Shown here: positions 17,077 to 26,495 of the stretch, piece by piece | How the letters are laid out: each line of letters begins with the position of its first letter | How positions within the stretch are numbered: position 1 is the first letter of the stretch | Origin: Halorientalis pallida | GTDB lineage: Archaea > Halobacteriota > Halobacteria > Halobacteriales > Haloarculaceae | Length of the DNA: 64,000 bases | Direction of reading: 5' to 3' | NCBI RefSeq assembly: GCF_004118325.1 | Contig: NZ_RDFA01000003.1 | Location: 62,001-126,000 of the forward strand | Notes under the pieces: model-generated | What the model was told of the DNA's origin: nothing | The model's database searches: none | Seen by the model: the letters and a program-made list of their open reading frames with translations, nothing else | Position numbers and translations under genes: made by a program

Positions 17077-17547
17077 ATGGAACACTGGACCGACCGGATC
17101 GTCGGCGACCGGATGACGGTCGACCAGCAGTTCACCGACCGCGTCGAGTCGTCACCGTTCTCCCGACAACAGTGGGGACTGGTCATGACGGCCATCGAAT
17201 TCGAGATCGAGAACCCCACCGACGACGAGGCGGCGCGACTCGTCGCCGACACGACCGCCCTCCCGTCGGTCATTCCGGAACTCGACTCGGTGGACGAGCA
17301 CCCGATGGCCGGACCCGGTGGTCCCGGTGGACCGGGTAGTCGCGGCGGTGGCGGCGACGGTGTGCTCGGCGGGATCAAGGACGCACTCGGACTGGGTGGC
17401 GGCAGTGACGACGACGGCCTCGACGAGGAGCGACTGGCGACGGCCGAACGACTGGCCGACGAGTACGCCTCGGAGTTACAGACACACCTCGAAGAGACCG
17501 GCAGGTGGAGTACGGTCCGGGCCGCGGCCGCCGAGTCCGATCAGTAG
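17077..17547 (+). CDS. conserved haloarchaeal protein, DUF5799-like
   Basis: This 156-aa protein opens MEHWTDRIVGDRMTVDQQF. That opening, with FSRQQWGLVMTAIEFEIE and the following LPSVIPELDSV, I associate with the haloarchaeal DUF5799 group. A Gly-rich central linker (about residues 78-112) is followed by a helical tail. Function is unknown. It lies downstream of the hairpin-rich stretch and its end overlaps the convergent 50-aa gene by 7 bases. Confidence 0.75.
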   Translation: MEHWTDRIVGDRMTVDQQFTDRVESSPFSRQQWGLVMTAIEFEIENPTDDEAARLVADTTALPSVIPELDSVDEHPMAGPGGPGGPGSRGGGGDGVLGGIKDALGLGGGSDDDGLDEERLATAERLADEYASELQTHLEETGRWSTVRAAAAESDQ

Positions 17548-17693
17548 TCTTCGTCGCTGCCACGGAACAGCGTCAACTCTTCGGCCTGGTAGATGTTGAT
17601 GAGTTCGTTGATGACCTCGTCGTAGCTCTCGTCCTCGATCCGGAGCCCGTCCAGCCGCTCGATCGTCTCCTCTTCGAGATCCAGGCTTGGCAT
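17541..17693 (-). CDS. small DUF7557-like protein, 50 aa
   Basis: The frame starts MPSLDLEEETIERLDGL and continues with DESYDEVINELINIYQ and a short acidic tail. The pattern (a beta strand, then two helices with ESYDEVI) is that of small antitoxin-like ribbon-helix-helix proteins, and I associate it with haloarchaeal DUF7557. No toxin partner is adjacent. A TTAAC promoter box about 30 bases before the ATG (17718-17730) supports the start. It overlaps the end of the convergent gene by 7 bases. Confidence 0.75.
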   Translation of the reverse strand: MPSLDLEEETIERLDGLRIEDESYDEVINELINIYQAEELTLFRGSDEDY

Positions 17694-17929
17694 ACAGTGT
17701 CAGAGACTGCACCCACGTAGTTAAGTTTCTCGTCGCCTCGCCCGGACGGAGGTCGTGGGCCCGGACCCGTACCTTCCGTCCGCTTCGCCGAACGATCGTC
17801 GGAACCTGTTTGCCGGACGGTACCGACCTGGTTCTGGTCTCGACGTGACCTGTTCTGGTTTGCGTACCGGATCAGGCAAGCGTTTCCGTGGCTGTCGCCG
17901 AGGGCCCACGAGCGTCGAGCGAAGTTCCC

Positions 17930-20900
17930 ATGACAGAACGTGATCCGATCCTGTTGGTCGCTGGCTCGGCACGGACAGTGCCGACCGACCTCGAAGAGCA
18001 GGCGGCCACCAGCATCCGTAGAGCGGGCGACACGACGGCGGCCCTCGATGCCCTCGCCGACGGGGAGACGGCGGTGCTGGTGGCCGATTCGGCCGAACAG
18101 TCGGTCGAGACCCTGATCGAGCGAATCTCCGAGGCGGCCCCCGAGGCCCCGGTTATCGCGGTCGTCACGGAGCGGAGCGAGACCGACGACTCGCTGTTCG
18201 ACGCCGGCGCGACGGGCGTCGTCACCCCCGAGACGGTCCCGCGACTCGTCGGCCCCGACGGACCGGAACTGTTGGCGCGAATCGACCGCGAAGCGCCTAC
18301 TGCCGACGCCGACCGCGGTCTGTCCGCGATGCCCTCGCTAGAGGAGACCGACCTGATCGACCGCACGGTTGACACGACACAGCGTGACGGCGGCATCGTG
18401 CTGAACCACTCGAGGGACCCCGACCAGCCGGGTCGACGGCGATACGAGACCATCCTCCAGCGGTACGAGACCATCCTCAACACGGTCGAGGACGGCGTCT
18501 ACCTGATGGATTCCGAGGGCCGGTTCGTCGCCGTCAACGACGCGACCGAGGACCTGACCGGGTACCAGCGGGAATCCCTCGTCGGGCGGCACGTCTCGAC
18601 GGTCCTCCCGGACGCGGACGTAGAGTGTGGCCGCCAGTTGATCCGGGAGCTACTGACCGACGACGACCGCCACGTCGGGACGATGGAACAGACCATCGAG
18701 CGACCCGACGGCGAGGAGATCCCCTGCGAGAACAGACTCGCGATCGTCGAGCACGACGGCGAATTCCTCGGGAACGTTGGCGTCGTCCGGGACGTGCGAG
18801 CACGGCGCGAGCGCGAGCGTCGCCTCAGGGAGGAACGCGCCCTGGTCGAGGCCATCTTCGAGGCCGTCCCGGACCTGCTCTACGCGTTCGACGAGAACGG
18901 GGAGTTCCTCAGGTGGAACGACAGCGTTCCGGCGACGACGGGCTACAGCGACGAGGAGATCGAGGCGATGGAGCCCCTCAACTTCCTCGCCGCCGAGGAC
19001 CGCCAGCGGGTCGCCGATACCCTCCGGACGGTCGTCTCCGACCGACGGATCGAACACCTGGAAGTGAACCTGCAGACGCGCGACGGGGAGCGTATCCCGC
19101 ACGAACTCAGCGGCGGCCCGGTCGTCGACGAGGACGGAGATCTCATCGGCGTGGCAGGGATCGGACGGGACGTGTCGGATCGGGCCGCCCGCGAACGGAA
19201 GATCGAGCGCCAGCGTGACGAACTCGACGACCTGAACCGGATCAACGCGGTCATCCGTGACATCGACCAGGCGCTGATCCGTGCCCAGAGCCGCCGAGAG
19301 GCAGAAGGCGTCGTCTGTGACCGGTTGGCCGCCTCGGAAGCCTACCGGTTCGCGACCGTCATAGGCTACGACTCGACCGCCGACGCGTTCGTCCCCCGGA
19401 CCGGTGCCGGGGACCACGACCGGATCGACGTGGTCGAGGCGATGGGGACGGCTTCCGAGGACTCCAGTCGCGAAGCTATCCGGACCCGGTCGGTGCAGGT
19501 CGTCCAGAATCTGCGGGCCAGCGACCGACTCCACGCCTGGGAGGCCGCCGCCTTCGAGTGTGGTATCCGGTCGCTCGCGATCATCCCCGTCGTCTTCGAG
19601 GACACCACCTACGGACTGCTCTCGGTGTTCGCGACCCGCCCAGACGCGTTCGACGAACGCGAACAGCGGGTCCTGAGCGAACTCGGCGAGACGCTGGGGT
19701 ACGCACTGGCGACCATCGACCGCGAGGAGCGCGAGCAGGTGCTCACGACCCTCCAGGGATCGACTCGCGACCTCATCAACGCCGACTCGAAAGCGGACGT
19801 GTGTGAGCGAGTCGTCTGTGCCACCTCGGACGTCCTGCAGACGGCGAACATCGGCGTCTTCCTGCTGGACGGCGGGGGCGACCTGGTTCGGAGCGCGTCC
19901 ACCGACGGCTTCACCGAGCAGTTCGACGCCGACCGACTGCGAGCCCCCGGAACGGTCGACTCCGGGCCCTGGGCGGCCTTCCTCGACGGTGAGACGACCG
20001 CGTTCGAGGCCGCCGAACTGTCGGCCGTGACCGACGAGGATACACGGAGCGGCCTGGCCGTCCCTCTGGGCGGCCACGCCCTCCTGCTCGCGCTGTCGAC
20101 CGAGCCGAGAGGATTCGACGGCGACCTCCGGTACGTCCTCGAACTGTTCGGGACGTCGGTCGAGGCCGCCCTCGACCGGGTCGAGGGCGAAGCCACCCTC
20201 AGAGCGCGGGACGAGGAACTGGAAACGCAGAATCGCCAGCTGAAACGACAGGTGAAGATAAACGAGGTGATCCGCGGGGTCGACGAGGCGCTCGTCGACG
20301 GGACTACGCGGACGGAGATCGAACAGTCCGTCTGCGAGCGGCTGGTCTCTGAGGGGTCGTATCGATTCGCCTGGATCGGCCAGTTCGATCCGGCCACCGA
20401 AGACCTGACCGTCAGAACCTGGGCCGGCGAGGGTGGCGAGTATCTCGACACGCTCGGGTCGAACGCCAGCGAACCGAGTTACCGCGCACTCGACGCGAGC
20501 GAGCCGGTGGTCGTCTCGCGGGTATCGGACCAGCTCCGCGACGAATCCTGGCGGCAGGCGGCACTGCTCCGCAGCTTCCGGTCGGTCGTGGCCGTCCCGC
20601 TGGTCTACGAGAACTACACCTACGGCGTCCTGGCGGTCTACGGCGAGGAGAGCGGCGCCTTCGGCGAGACCGAGCGACCGGTGTTCGCCGAACTCGGCGA
20701 GACCATCGCCAACGCCATCAACGGATTCGAGACCAAGCAGTCGCTGCTCGGCGACGACGCCATCCGATTCAAACTCCGGCTGGAAGACGAGACGAGTCCG
20801 CTCGTCTCGCTGAGTCACCACCTCGACTGTACTATCAGCCTCGACGGCGTCAACAACTGGACTGCCGACGGTCTGCGTGCGTTCCTGACGATCGCCGGCG

Positions 20901-21439
20901 TCGACTCGGCGGCCGTCGACTCCGCCCTCGACCGGGCCGTCGCCGTCGCCGACCACCGTCACGTGGGCGAGTGCGACAGCGACGTGTACGAGGTGGAGTT
21001 CGCCGACCAGACCGTCCTCGGGACCCTGCTGGAACACGGCGGCCTCCCGCGGGAACTCACCGTCGCGGCCGGGGCGATGGATCTGATCGTCGACGTCTCT
21101 CACGACATCCACGTCCGGGAACTTGTCGACGCCGTCCGTGCCACCTACCCGACGGCGGAACTGATCGCCCGCAAGGACGTGACCCGGGAATTGCGGAGCG
21201 CGGAACAGCTCCGGAGCGACGTGCTCGGTGACCTGACCGAGCGCCAGCGCGAAGTCCTCGCGACGGCCCATCTGAGCGGCTACTTCGAGCGACCCCGCGA
21301 GAGTACCGGACAGGACATCGCCGACGCCCTCGGCGTCTCACAGCCGGCGGTGAACCGCCACCTCCGGGTCGCCCAGCGGACGGTGTTCGACTGGTTGCTG
21401 TCCGAGCACGCCATCGAGAGCGAGGCACTGGACCGCTGA
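17930..21439 (+). CDS. Bat-type PAS/GAF regulator with HTH_10
   Basis: This 1169-aa regulator is built like bacterio-opsin activator proteins. Domains in order: an atypical receiver-like region (1-125), PAS 1 (about 175-290, NTVEDGVYLMDSEGRF), PAS 2 (303-425, AVPDLLYAFDENGEF), GAF 1 (433-597), GAF 2 (603-753), GAF 3 (776-933), the Bat linker domain (940-1090) and a C-terminal HTH_10 (1100-1157, LTERQREVLATAHLSGYFE). GAF 1 and GAF 3 are clearly related (INxVIRxxDxAL openings), suggesting internal duplication. It probably senses redox, light or a small ligand and activates genes. The ATG at 17930 is chosen; a GTG at 17888 is possible. Its target is not shown by context. Confidence 0.9.
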   Translation: MTERDPILLVAGSARTVPTDLEEQAATSIRRAGDTTAALDALADGETAVLVADSAEQSVETLIERISEAAPEAPVIAVVTERSETDDSLFDAGATGVVTPETVPRLVGPDGPELLARIDREAPTADADRGLSAMPSLEETDLIDRTVDTTQRDGGIVLNHSRDPDQPGRRRYETILQRYETILNTVEDGVYLMDSEGRFVAVNDATEDLTGYQRESLVGRHVSTVLPDADVECGRQLIRELLTDDDRHVGTMEQTIERPDGEEIPCENRLAIVEHDGEFLGNVGVVRDVRARRERERRLREERALVEAIFEAVPDLLYAFDENGEFLRWNDSVPATTGYSDEEIEAMEPLNFLAAEDRQRVADTLRTVVSDRRIEHLEVNLQTRDGERIPHELSGGPVVDEDGDLIGVAGIGRDVSDRAARERKIERQRDELDDLNRINAVIRDIDQALIRAQSRREAEGVVCDRLAASEAYRFATVIGYDSTADAFVPRTGAGDHDRIDVVEAMGTASEDSSREAIRTRSVQVVQNLRASDRLHAWEAAAFECGIRSLAIIPVVFEDTTYGLLSVFATRPDAFDEREQRVLSELGETLGYALATIDREEREQVLTTLQGSTRDLINADSKADVCERVVCATSDVLQTANIGVFLLDGGGDLVRSASTDGFTEQFDADRLRAPGTVDSGPWAAFLDGETTAFEAAELSAVTDEDTRSGLAVPLGGHALLLALSTEPRGFDGDLRYVLELFGTSVEAALDRVEGEATLRARDEELETQNRQLKRQVKINEVIRGVDEALVDGTTRTEIEQSVCERLVSEGSYRFAWIGQFDPATEDLTVRTWAGEGGEYLDTLGSNASEPSYRALDASEPVVVSRVSDQLRDESWRQAALLRSFRSVVAVPLVYENYTYGVLAVYGEESGAFGETERPVFAELGETIANAINGFETKQSLLGDDAIRFKLRLEDETSPLVSLSHHLDCTISLDGVNNWTADGLRAFLTIAGVDSAAVDSALDRAVAVADHRHVGECDSDVYEVEFADQTVLGTLLEHGGLPRELTVAAGAMDLIVDVSHDIHVRELVDAVRATYPTAELIARKDVTRELRSAEQLRSDVLGDLTERQREVLATAHLSGYFERPRESTGQDIADALGVSQPAVNRHLRVAQRTVFDWLLSEHAIESEALDR

Positions 21440-21570
21440 CTCACGTCGGCACCAGGCGGGCAGCCCGGCCGACCCGGCGGTGTTATACTGATAACGCCCG
21501 GTCGCGGCGACGGTTATCTATATCGTGACCACAGCCATGCATCGTGGTGTGTTTGGACTTACGTAGAATC

Positions 21571-21891
21571 ATGCGTGCGAGTTTCAGTGACACCGCTCAC
21601 GTGACACGGGCAAACAAACCTGTCGTCGAAGCCATCGTAAACGCAGTCGCCCGGGCCGAAGGCGTCGAACCGGTCGATCTATCGGAGCCGGTCTTCGCGT
21701 TCGTCGACCCCGACGCGCTAGACAGACTCGTCACATCGGCGTCGGCTCAGACCGCCCTCTCCGTGTCCTTCGAGGCGTGGGGACACGAGATCGGGATTAC
21801 CGCCGACGGAGCCGTCACGGTCGACGGCGAGGTACAGGACCAGCTCGCGTTCGAGGTCGCGCCGAGAACCGAGCGAGGGATCGACGGGTGA
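21571..21891 (+). CDS. HalOD1 output-domain protein
   Basis: This protein of about 106 aa matches the HalOD1 domain pattern. An opening VVEAIVNAVARAEGVEPVDL is followed by FAFVDPDALDRLV and a beta-rich end VSFEAWGHEIGITADGAVTV. HalOD1 is found alone or at the end of haloarchaeal signalling proteins. A TATCTATAT box at 21515-21523 would start transcription near 21545, so a leaderless GTG at 21544 or 21547 is an alternative start. The stop overlaps the next gene's GTG (GTGA). Confidence 0.8.
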   Translation: MRASFSDTAHVTRANKPVVEAIVNAVARAEGVEPVDLSEPVFAFVDPDALDRLVTSASAQTALSVSFEAWGHEIGITADGAVTVDGEVQDQLAFEVAPRTERGIDG

Positions 21892-22082
21892 GCCAGGAGT
21901 CGTCGACCCCTCCACGACCACTGCACGCGAACACAGCGTCGTCGACGCCGGTCTGTGAACACTGCGGTGCCTGTATCGACGCCAACGAGTGGTATCCCGT
22001 CGAGACGGAGACGGCCGAAGACGGGACGCTGCTCTTTCACTCGTTTTGCTCGGACCGCTGCCGATCGGCCCCGGAACAGTGA
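21888..22082 (+). CDS. small zinc-binding protein, 64 aa
   Basis: The GTG start overlaps the HalOD1 stop, so the two are translationally coupled. The protein has CEHCGACID near residue 23 and a second Cys pair FCSDRC near the end, giving a four-Cys zinc site with a treble-clef look. Similar small haloarchaeal proteins are filed under DUF7576, as far as I recall. Partnership with HalOD1 is inferred from the overlap. Confidence 0.75.
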   Translation: MSQESSTPPRPLHANTASSTPVCEHCGACIDANEWYPVETETAEDGTLLFHSFCSDRCRSAPEQ

Positions 22083-22091
22083 CCGACCCGA

Positions 22092-23072
22092 CTACAGCGC
22101 GTTCAACACCGCCTGGGTCACGTCCGCGGTCGTCGCATCGCCACCCAGATCCGGCGTCCGCGGTCCCTCCTCGAGCACGGCCGTGACCGCGTCCCGAACG
22201 CGCCCCGCCTCGTCACCGTACCCCAGGTGATCGAGCATCATCGCCGCGCTCAGAATCATCGCCGCCGGGTTCGCGATGCCCTCGCCCGCGATGTCCGGCG
22301 CGGAGCCGTGAACCGGTTCGAACAGCGCGTTGTCCGGCCCGACGTTCGCGCTCGGGAGCAGGCCCAGGCCCCCGACGAGGCCAGCCGCCAGGTCCGAGAG
22401 CATGTCACCCGCGAGGTTCGGACAGATGACGACCCCGTAGTCCTCGGGGTGCATGATGAGGTGCATCGCCAGCGCGTCCATCAGCGCCTCCTCGTACGCG
22501 TAGCCGCCCTCTTCCGCGACCGCCTCACAGGCCGCAAGGAACCGACCGTCGGTCTTTCGCATGACGTTTGCCTTGTGTGCCACCGTCACCTCCGAGAAGT
22601 CGTTCTCCTCGGCGTACTCGAAGCCGAACTCGGCGATCCGCCGGGAGGCCGACTCGGTGATGAGGCGTGTGAGTGTCGTCACGTCGTCGGTCAGGTCGTC
22701 CTCGATGCCGGCGTAGACACCCTCCGTGTTCTCCCGGACGAACACGATGTCGGTCTCGGGCTTGACCGCGTCGACGCCCGGGTGCGCGCGGGCTGGACGA
22801 ACGTTGGCGAACGAACCGACGGCCTCCCGGAGCGGGAGGATCACGTCGGCGGCCGTCTCACCCGCCGCACCGAACAGCGTCGCGTCGGCCTCCGCCGCCA
22901 GGTCGTAGGTCTCCTGGGGGAGCGCTTCGCCACGCTCGTCTCGCACGTGGTCGCCCGCTTCGCCGTCGACGAACTCGAAACCCAGGTCGAGCGCTTCGAG
23001 GACTTCGATGGCCGCAGGCACGACTTCGCCGCCGATACCGTCGCCGGGGATGACCGCGATCCGGTGTGTCAT
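22092..23072 (-). CDS. leuB: 3-isopropylmalate dehydrogenase
   Basis: This 326-aa NAD-dependent beta-decarboxylating dehydrogenase performs the third step of leucine biosynthesis. It opens [18 protein letters not shown]. Further family marks are [12 protein letters not shown] (substrate recognition), [13 protein letters not shown] (catalytic Lys), a metal-binding Asp region ([13 protein letters not shown]) and [20 protein letters not shown] (NAD binding). It is the last gene of the ilv-leu block. A GTCTATTC box in the 132-base gap to leuD may give it an extra promoter. Confidence 0.94.
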   Translation of the reverse strand: MTHRIAVIPGDGIGGEVVPAAIEVLEALDLGFEFVDGEAGDHVRDERGEALPQETYDLAAEADATLFGAAGETAADVILPLREAVGSFANVRPARAHPGVDAVKPETDIVFVRENTEGVYAGIEDDLTDDVTTLTRLITESASRRIAEFGFEYAEENDFSEVTVAHKANVMRKTDGRFLAACEAVAEEGGYAYEEALMDALAMHLIMHPEDYGVVICPNLAGDMLSDLAAGLVGGLGLLPSANVGPDNALFEPVHGSAPDIAGEGIANPAAMILSAAMMLDHLGYGDEAGRVRDAVTAVLEEGPRTPDLGGDATTADVTQAVLNAL

Positions 23073-23204
23073 TATCTCGTCAGGCGAGTGCCCGGGCGAA
23101 TAGACTTGCGGTTTCCTGGAAGCGAGCACCCCCGCTGACACGATCCAGCGCGGCGGCTGTTCCATTGGAAACCGAGAAAGAGCGACCCGCGGTTGCTCGG
23201 TAGA

Positions 23205-23966
23205 TTAGACGTACGGCAGATCCTCTGCCGTCTCCGAAATTGCCTGCTGATTCGCCTTCATCAGTGCGGTCGTGTCCCAGATGCCGTCCACGAGGGCTTT
23301 CCGCTGGCCCTCGTCGACGGTCACGTCGACCGTCTTGCCGTCGTAGGTAACGGTTTCGGCGGCCACGTCGATGTCGACCTCGGCGTCGGGGTTCTCGTCC
23401 ACGAAGTCCTGCAGGTCCTCGACGGTCTCCTGATCCGCGGTGACCGTCGGCATCCCGAGGGCGAGGCAGTTGCCGGCGAAAATCTCGGCGAACGACTCGC
23501 CGATGAACGCGTCGATCCCCCAGCGCATCAGCGCCTGGGGCGCGTGTTCACGCGAGGAGCCACAGCCGAAGTTCGCGTTGACGACCATGACGTTGGCGTC
23601 CTGGAATCGGTCCTCGTTCATCGGGTGGTCCTTGGGCTCGTCTTGGTCGTCGAACCGCTGATCGAAGAACGAGAACTCCCCGAGGCCGTCGAAGGTGACG
23701 ACCTTCATGAACCGCGCCGGGATGATCTGGTCCGTGTCGATGTCGTTCCCGCGGATCGGGATACCCGAACCTTGCACTTCCTTCACTTCCGGGATTTCGA
23801 CCTCGTCGCCGCCGTCGGCTCGCAATCCGCTCCCGACGGCGTCGACGCTCGCGGGTCGTTCCTCCCCGTCTTCTCGCGGGCTTCGCTCGCTCGAACGGTC
23901 CGCGGAACTTCGTTCCGCGCTCCTCGTCCGTTCGGAGGACTCGCTTCGGTCGTCCTCCGGACTCAT
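23205..23966 (-). CDS. leuD: 3-isopropylmalate dehydratase small subunit with N-terminal extension
   Basis: LeuD pairs with LeuC to isomerise 2- to 3-isopropylmalate. The enzyme core starts near residue 62 ([25 protein letters not shown]) and contains [15 protein letters not shown] and [11 protein letters not shown]. Normal LeuD starts a few residues before this core. Here about 50 extra residues rich in Ser, Glu and Arg precede it, encoded by DNA with two perfect 8-bp hairpins. The ATG overlaps the leuC stop (ATGA) and no ATG or GTG is available closer to the core, so the extension is probably translated. Confidence 0.93.
   Translation of the reverse strand: MSPEDDRSESSERTRSAERSSADRSSERSPREDGEERPASVDAVGSGLRADGGDEVEIPEVKEVQGSGIPIRGNDIDTDQIIPARFMKVVTFDGLGEFSFFDQRFDDQDEPKDHPMNEDRFQDANVMVVNANFGCGSSREHAPQALMRWGIDAFIGESFAEIFAGNCLALGMPTVTADQETVEDLQDFVDENPDAEVDIDVAAETVTYDGKTVDVTVDEGQRKALVDGIWDTTALMKANQQAISETAEDLPYV
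23901..23919. repeat. hairpin in leuD extension, 8-bp stem
   Basis: Perfect inverted repeat CGCGGAAC-TTC-GTTCCGCG inside the leuD 5' end. Together with the next hairpin it encodes the Ser/Glu/Arg-rich extension, which suggests an inserted palindromic element in frame. Confidence 0.7.
23933..23959. repeat. hairpin in leuD extension, 8-bp stem
   Basis: Perfect inverted repeat with arms CGGAGGAC and GTCCTCCG and an 11-base loop. It lies directly behind the leuD start codon, where it could also affect translation. Confidence 0.7.
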
Positions 23967-25384
23967 ACACTGACCACCTCCTCCAGGTCGCGCACGTCAG
24001 TCACTTCCCCGTTGATCGCCGCCGCGGCGACCATCTGCGGGTTCATCAGGACCGTCCGGCCGTCCTTGCTCCCCTGACGGCCGATGAAGTTCCGGTTCGA
24101 GGAGGAGGCACAGGCCTCGTCGCCCTCCAGCTGGTCCTCGTTCATGCCGAGACACATCGAACAGCCGGCGTTGCGCCAGTCGAAGCCGGCCTCGGTGAAG
24201 ACGTCTTTCAGGCCTTCCGCCTCGGCCGCGTGCTGGACGCGCTGACTGCCGGGGACGACGAACGCGCGCACGTCGTCGGGGACCTGGCGGCCCTCGACGA
24301 TCTTCGCCGCGCGGCGCAGGTCGGGCAGGCGGGCGTTCGTACACGACCCCAGGAAGGCCACGTCGATGTCGTAGCCCTCCATGGTGTCGCCCGGTTCGAC
24401 GCGCATGTGTTCCTGTGCGCGCCGGGCCGTGTCTTGCTTCTCCGGCGGCAGGTCCTCCGGGGCCGGGATTGGGTCGGTGATGCCGACGCCCTGGCCGGGA
24501 GTTGTCCCCCAGGTGACGACCGGTTCGAGTTCGTCGGCGTCGATGTGAACCACGTCGTCGTACTCGGCGTCGTCCTCACTGCGGATGGACTCCCAGTACG
24601 GCTTGAGTTCCTCGAACTTTTCCGGGTGTTCCTGGAAGTAATCGGTCTCTTCCAGCCACTCGTAGGTGGTCTCGTCGGGGTTGACGTAGCCCGCGCGAGC
24701 GCCGCCCTCGATGGACATGTTACAGATCGACATCCGGCCTTCCATGCCCAGGTCCTCGATGGCCTCGCCGGCGTACTCGTAGACGTAGCCGACGCCGCCC
24801 TCGGTCCCGAGTCGGCGGATGATCTCCAGGATGATGTCCTTGGCCTCGACGCCGTCGCCGAGTTCGCCGTCGACCTGGATCTTCCGGACCTTCTGTTTCT
24901 CCATCGCGATGGTCTGGGTCGCCAGCACGTCCCGGATCTGACTGGTGCCGATGCCGAAGGCCAGTGCGCCGAACGCACCGTGGGTCGAGGTGTGGCTGTC
25001 GCCACAGACGATGGTCTTGCCGGGCTGGGTCAGCCCCTGCTCCGGACCGATGACGTGGACGATGCCCTGCTCACCGGTCTCGGGCGAGAGGAACTCGATG
25101 TCCGCGTCGCGGACGTTCTGCTCCAGCTCCGACATCATCTCCTCGGCCGCGTCGTCGCTGTAGGGCCGAGACTGGTCGGCCGTCGGCACGATGTGGTCGA
25201 CGGTCGCCAGCGTCAGGTCGGGTCGGGCGACCTCCAGGTCCCGTTCCTGGAGCATCCCGAACGCCTGTGGGCTCGTGACCTCGTGGATGAGGTGCAGACC
25301 CACGAACAGCTGATCCTGCCCGTTGGGCAGCGTCGTCACCTTGTGTCGATCCCAGACCTTGTCGTACAGAGTTCCTGAACTCAT
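23963..25384 (-). CDS. leuC: 3-isopropylmalate dehydratase large subunit
   Basis: This 473-aa aconitase-family protein carries the [4Fe-4S] cluster of isopropylmalate isomerase. Ligand Cys residues are in [12 protein letters not shown] and in the pair [12 protein letters not shown]. Other marks are [27 protein letters not shown] (active-site region) and [20 protein letters not shown]. Both ends overlap neighbours by ATGA: the 38-aa gene upstream and leuD downstream. This is tight translational coupling that keeps the two subunits in step. Confidence 0.96.
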   Translation of the reverse strand: MSSGTLYDKVWDRHKVTTLPNGQDQLFVGLHLIHEVTSPQAFGMLQERDLEVARPDLTLATVDHIVPTADQSRPYSDDAAEEMMSELEQNVRDADIEFLSPETGEQGIVHVIGPEQGLTQPGKTIVCGDSHTSTHGAFGALAFGIGTSQIRDVLATQTIAMEKQKVRKIQVDGELGDGVEAKDIILEIIRRLGTEGGVGYVYEYAGEAIEDLGMEGRMSICNMSIEGGARAGYVNPDETTYEWLEETDYFQEHPEKFEELKPYWESIRSEDDAEYDDVVHIDADELEPVVTWGTTPGQGVGITDPIPAPEDLPPEKQDTARRAQEHMRVEPGDTMEGYDIDVAFLGSCTNARLPDLRRAAKIVEGRQVPDDVRAFVVPGSQRVQHAAEAEGLKDVFTEAGFDWRNAGCSMCLGMNEDQLEGDEACASSSNRNFIGRQGSKDGRTVLMNPQMVAAAAINGEVTDVRDLEEVVSV

Positions 25385-25497
25385 ACTGTCTCAGCTCGTC
25401 CTTCGGTGCCACGCTCGAAGGCGCGCTCTGCGCCTTCGCCGTGTGGCGGTGTGTGGTCTACGTCCCGCATCGTCTGTCGGTCGGATTCCTCGGTCAT
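25381..25497 (-). CDS. 38-aa small protein between ilvC and leuC
   Basis: This is a short frame locked in the operon. Its ATG overlaps the ilvC stop (ATGA) and its TGA overlaps the leuC ATG (ATGA). The sequence is acidic and haloarchaeal in codon use. Notable pieces are [19 protein letters not shown] and an RAETV end. No domain is known. A short gene in this place is, to my recollection, also annotated in other haloarchaeal genomes, which suggests conservation. A perfect 9-bp hairpin lies inside it. It may be a small regulator of the isomerase or simply a coupling device. Confidence 0.7.
   Translation of the reverse strand: MTEESDRQTMRDVDHTPPHGEGAERAFERGTEGRAETV
25416..25438. repeat. 9-bp hairpin inside small ilvC-leuC gene
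   Basis: Perfect inverted repeat with arms CGAAGGCGC and GCGCCTTCG and a 5-base loop, ending about 32 bases before the leuC start. It could modulate leuC translation or mRNA processing; this is inference. Confidence 0.65.
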
Positions 25498-26495
25498 TCC
25501 TGTTCCTCACCCCAGGCGAAGAGGTCGCGCAGGCGTGCGCCGACTTCCTCGATCTGGTGGTCCTGTTCGGCCTGGCGGTACTGCTTGTAGGCCGGTCGGT
25601 GCGCCTGGTTCTCCGAAATCCACTCGCGGGCGAACTCGCCGTTCTGGACGCCTTCGAGGATCTCCTCCATCCCCTCGCGGTCGATGACCTCCTCGCCGCG
25701 CGTGAGGCCGCCGTACTCGGCGGTGTCGGAGACGGAGTTCCACATCTCCATGTGGCCGCCTTCGTACATCAGGTCGACGATGAGTTTGAGTTCGTTCAGA
25801 CACTCGAAGTAGGCCATCTCAGGGGAGTAGCCCGCGTCGACGAGCGTCTCGAAGCCGGCCTTCACGAGGTCGGTCACGCCGCCACACAGGACGGCCTGCT
25901 CGCCGAACAGGTCGGTCTCGGTCTCCTCGCGGAACGTGGTCTGGATCGTGCCGGCGCGCGTACAGCCGATGGCCTTCGCGTAGGCCAGCCCCTCCTCTTT
26001 GGCTTCACCGGTTGCGTCCTGGTAGATCGCCAGCAGGCCGGGCGTCCCCTCGCCTTTCTCGTAGTTCCGTCGCACGAGGTGGCCGGGCGACTTGGGCGCG
26101 ACCATGGTCACGTCCACGTCTTCCGGCGGTTCGATCTGCCCGTAGTGGATGTTGAACCCGTGGGCGAACTGGAGCGTGTCGCCGGCGTCGAGTTCGTCGC
26201 GGATCTGCTCGTAGACCGTGGGCTGGACCGTGTCGGGAACGAGCATCTTCACGATGTCGCCACGGGACGCCGCATCGACCGGGTTCGTGACTTCGAGGCC
26301 TTCCTCGCTGGCGGCCTCCCGCGAGGACGACCCCTCCCGCAGACCGACGACCACGTCGACGCCGCTGTCCTGCAGGTTCAGCGCGTGGGCGTGGCCCTGG
26401 CTGCCGTAGCCCAGTACGGCCACCGTCTTGTCCTCGATGTGCGACACGTCTGCGTCGTCGTCGTAGTAGATTTCGTTGGTAAACTCGTCAGTCAT
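25494..26495 (-). CDS. ilvC: ketol-acid reductoisomerase
   Basis: This 333-aa class I enzyme makes 2,3-dihydroxyisovalerate or its Ile-pathway analogue with NAD(P)H and Mg2+. The Rossmann motif is [15 protein letters not shown] near residue 30, with a specificity loop [12 protein letters not shown]. The knotted C-terminal domain carries the Mg-binding [18 protein letters not shown], and later [16 protein letters not shown]. The start overlaps the end of ilvN by 8 bases and the stop overlaps the 38-aa gene. Confidence 0.97.
   Translation of the reverse strand: MTDEFTNEIYYDDDADVSHIEDKTVAVLGYGSQGHAHALNLQDSGVDVVVGLREGSSSREAASEEGLEVTNPVDAASRGDIVKMLVPDTVQPTVYEQIRDELDAGDTLQFAHGFNIHYGQIEPPEDVDVTMVAPKSPGHLVRRNYEKGEGTPGLLAIYQDATGEAKEEGLAYAKAIGCTRAGTIQTTFREETETDLFGEQAVLCGGVTDLVKAGFETLVDAGYSPEMAYFECLNELKLIVDLMYEGGHMEMWNSVSDTAEYGGLTRGEEVIDREGMEEILEGVQNGEFAREWISENQAHRPAYKQYRQAEQDHQIEEVGARLRDLFAWGEEQE

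Noticed and set aside
18650-21271. 873-codon minus-strand frame opposite the Bat-type gene
   Set aside because: Complete overlap with a gene carrying clear PAS, GAF and HTH_10 motifs; the antisense product has no recognisable domain.
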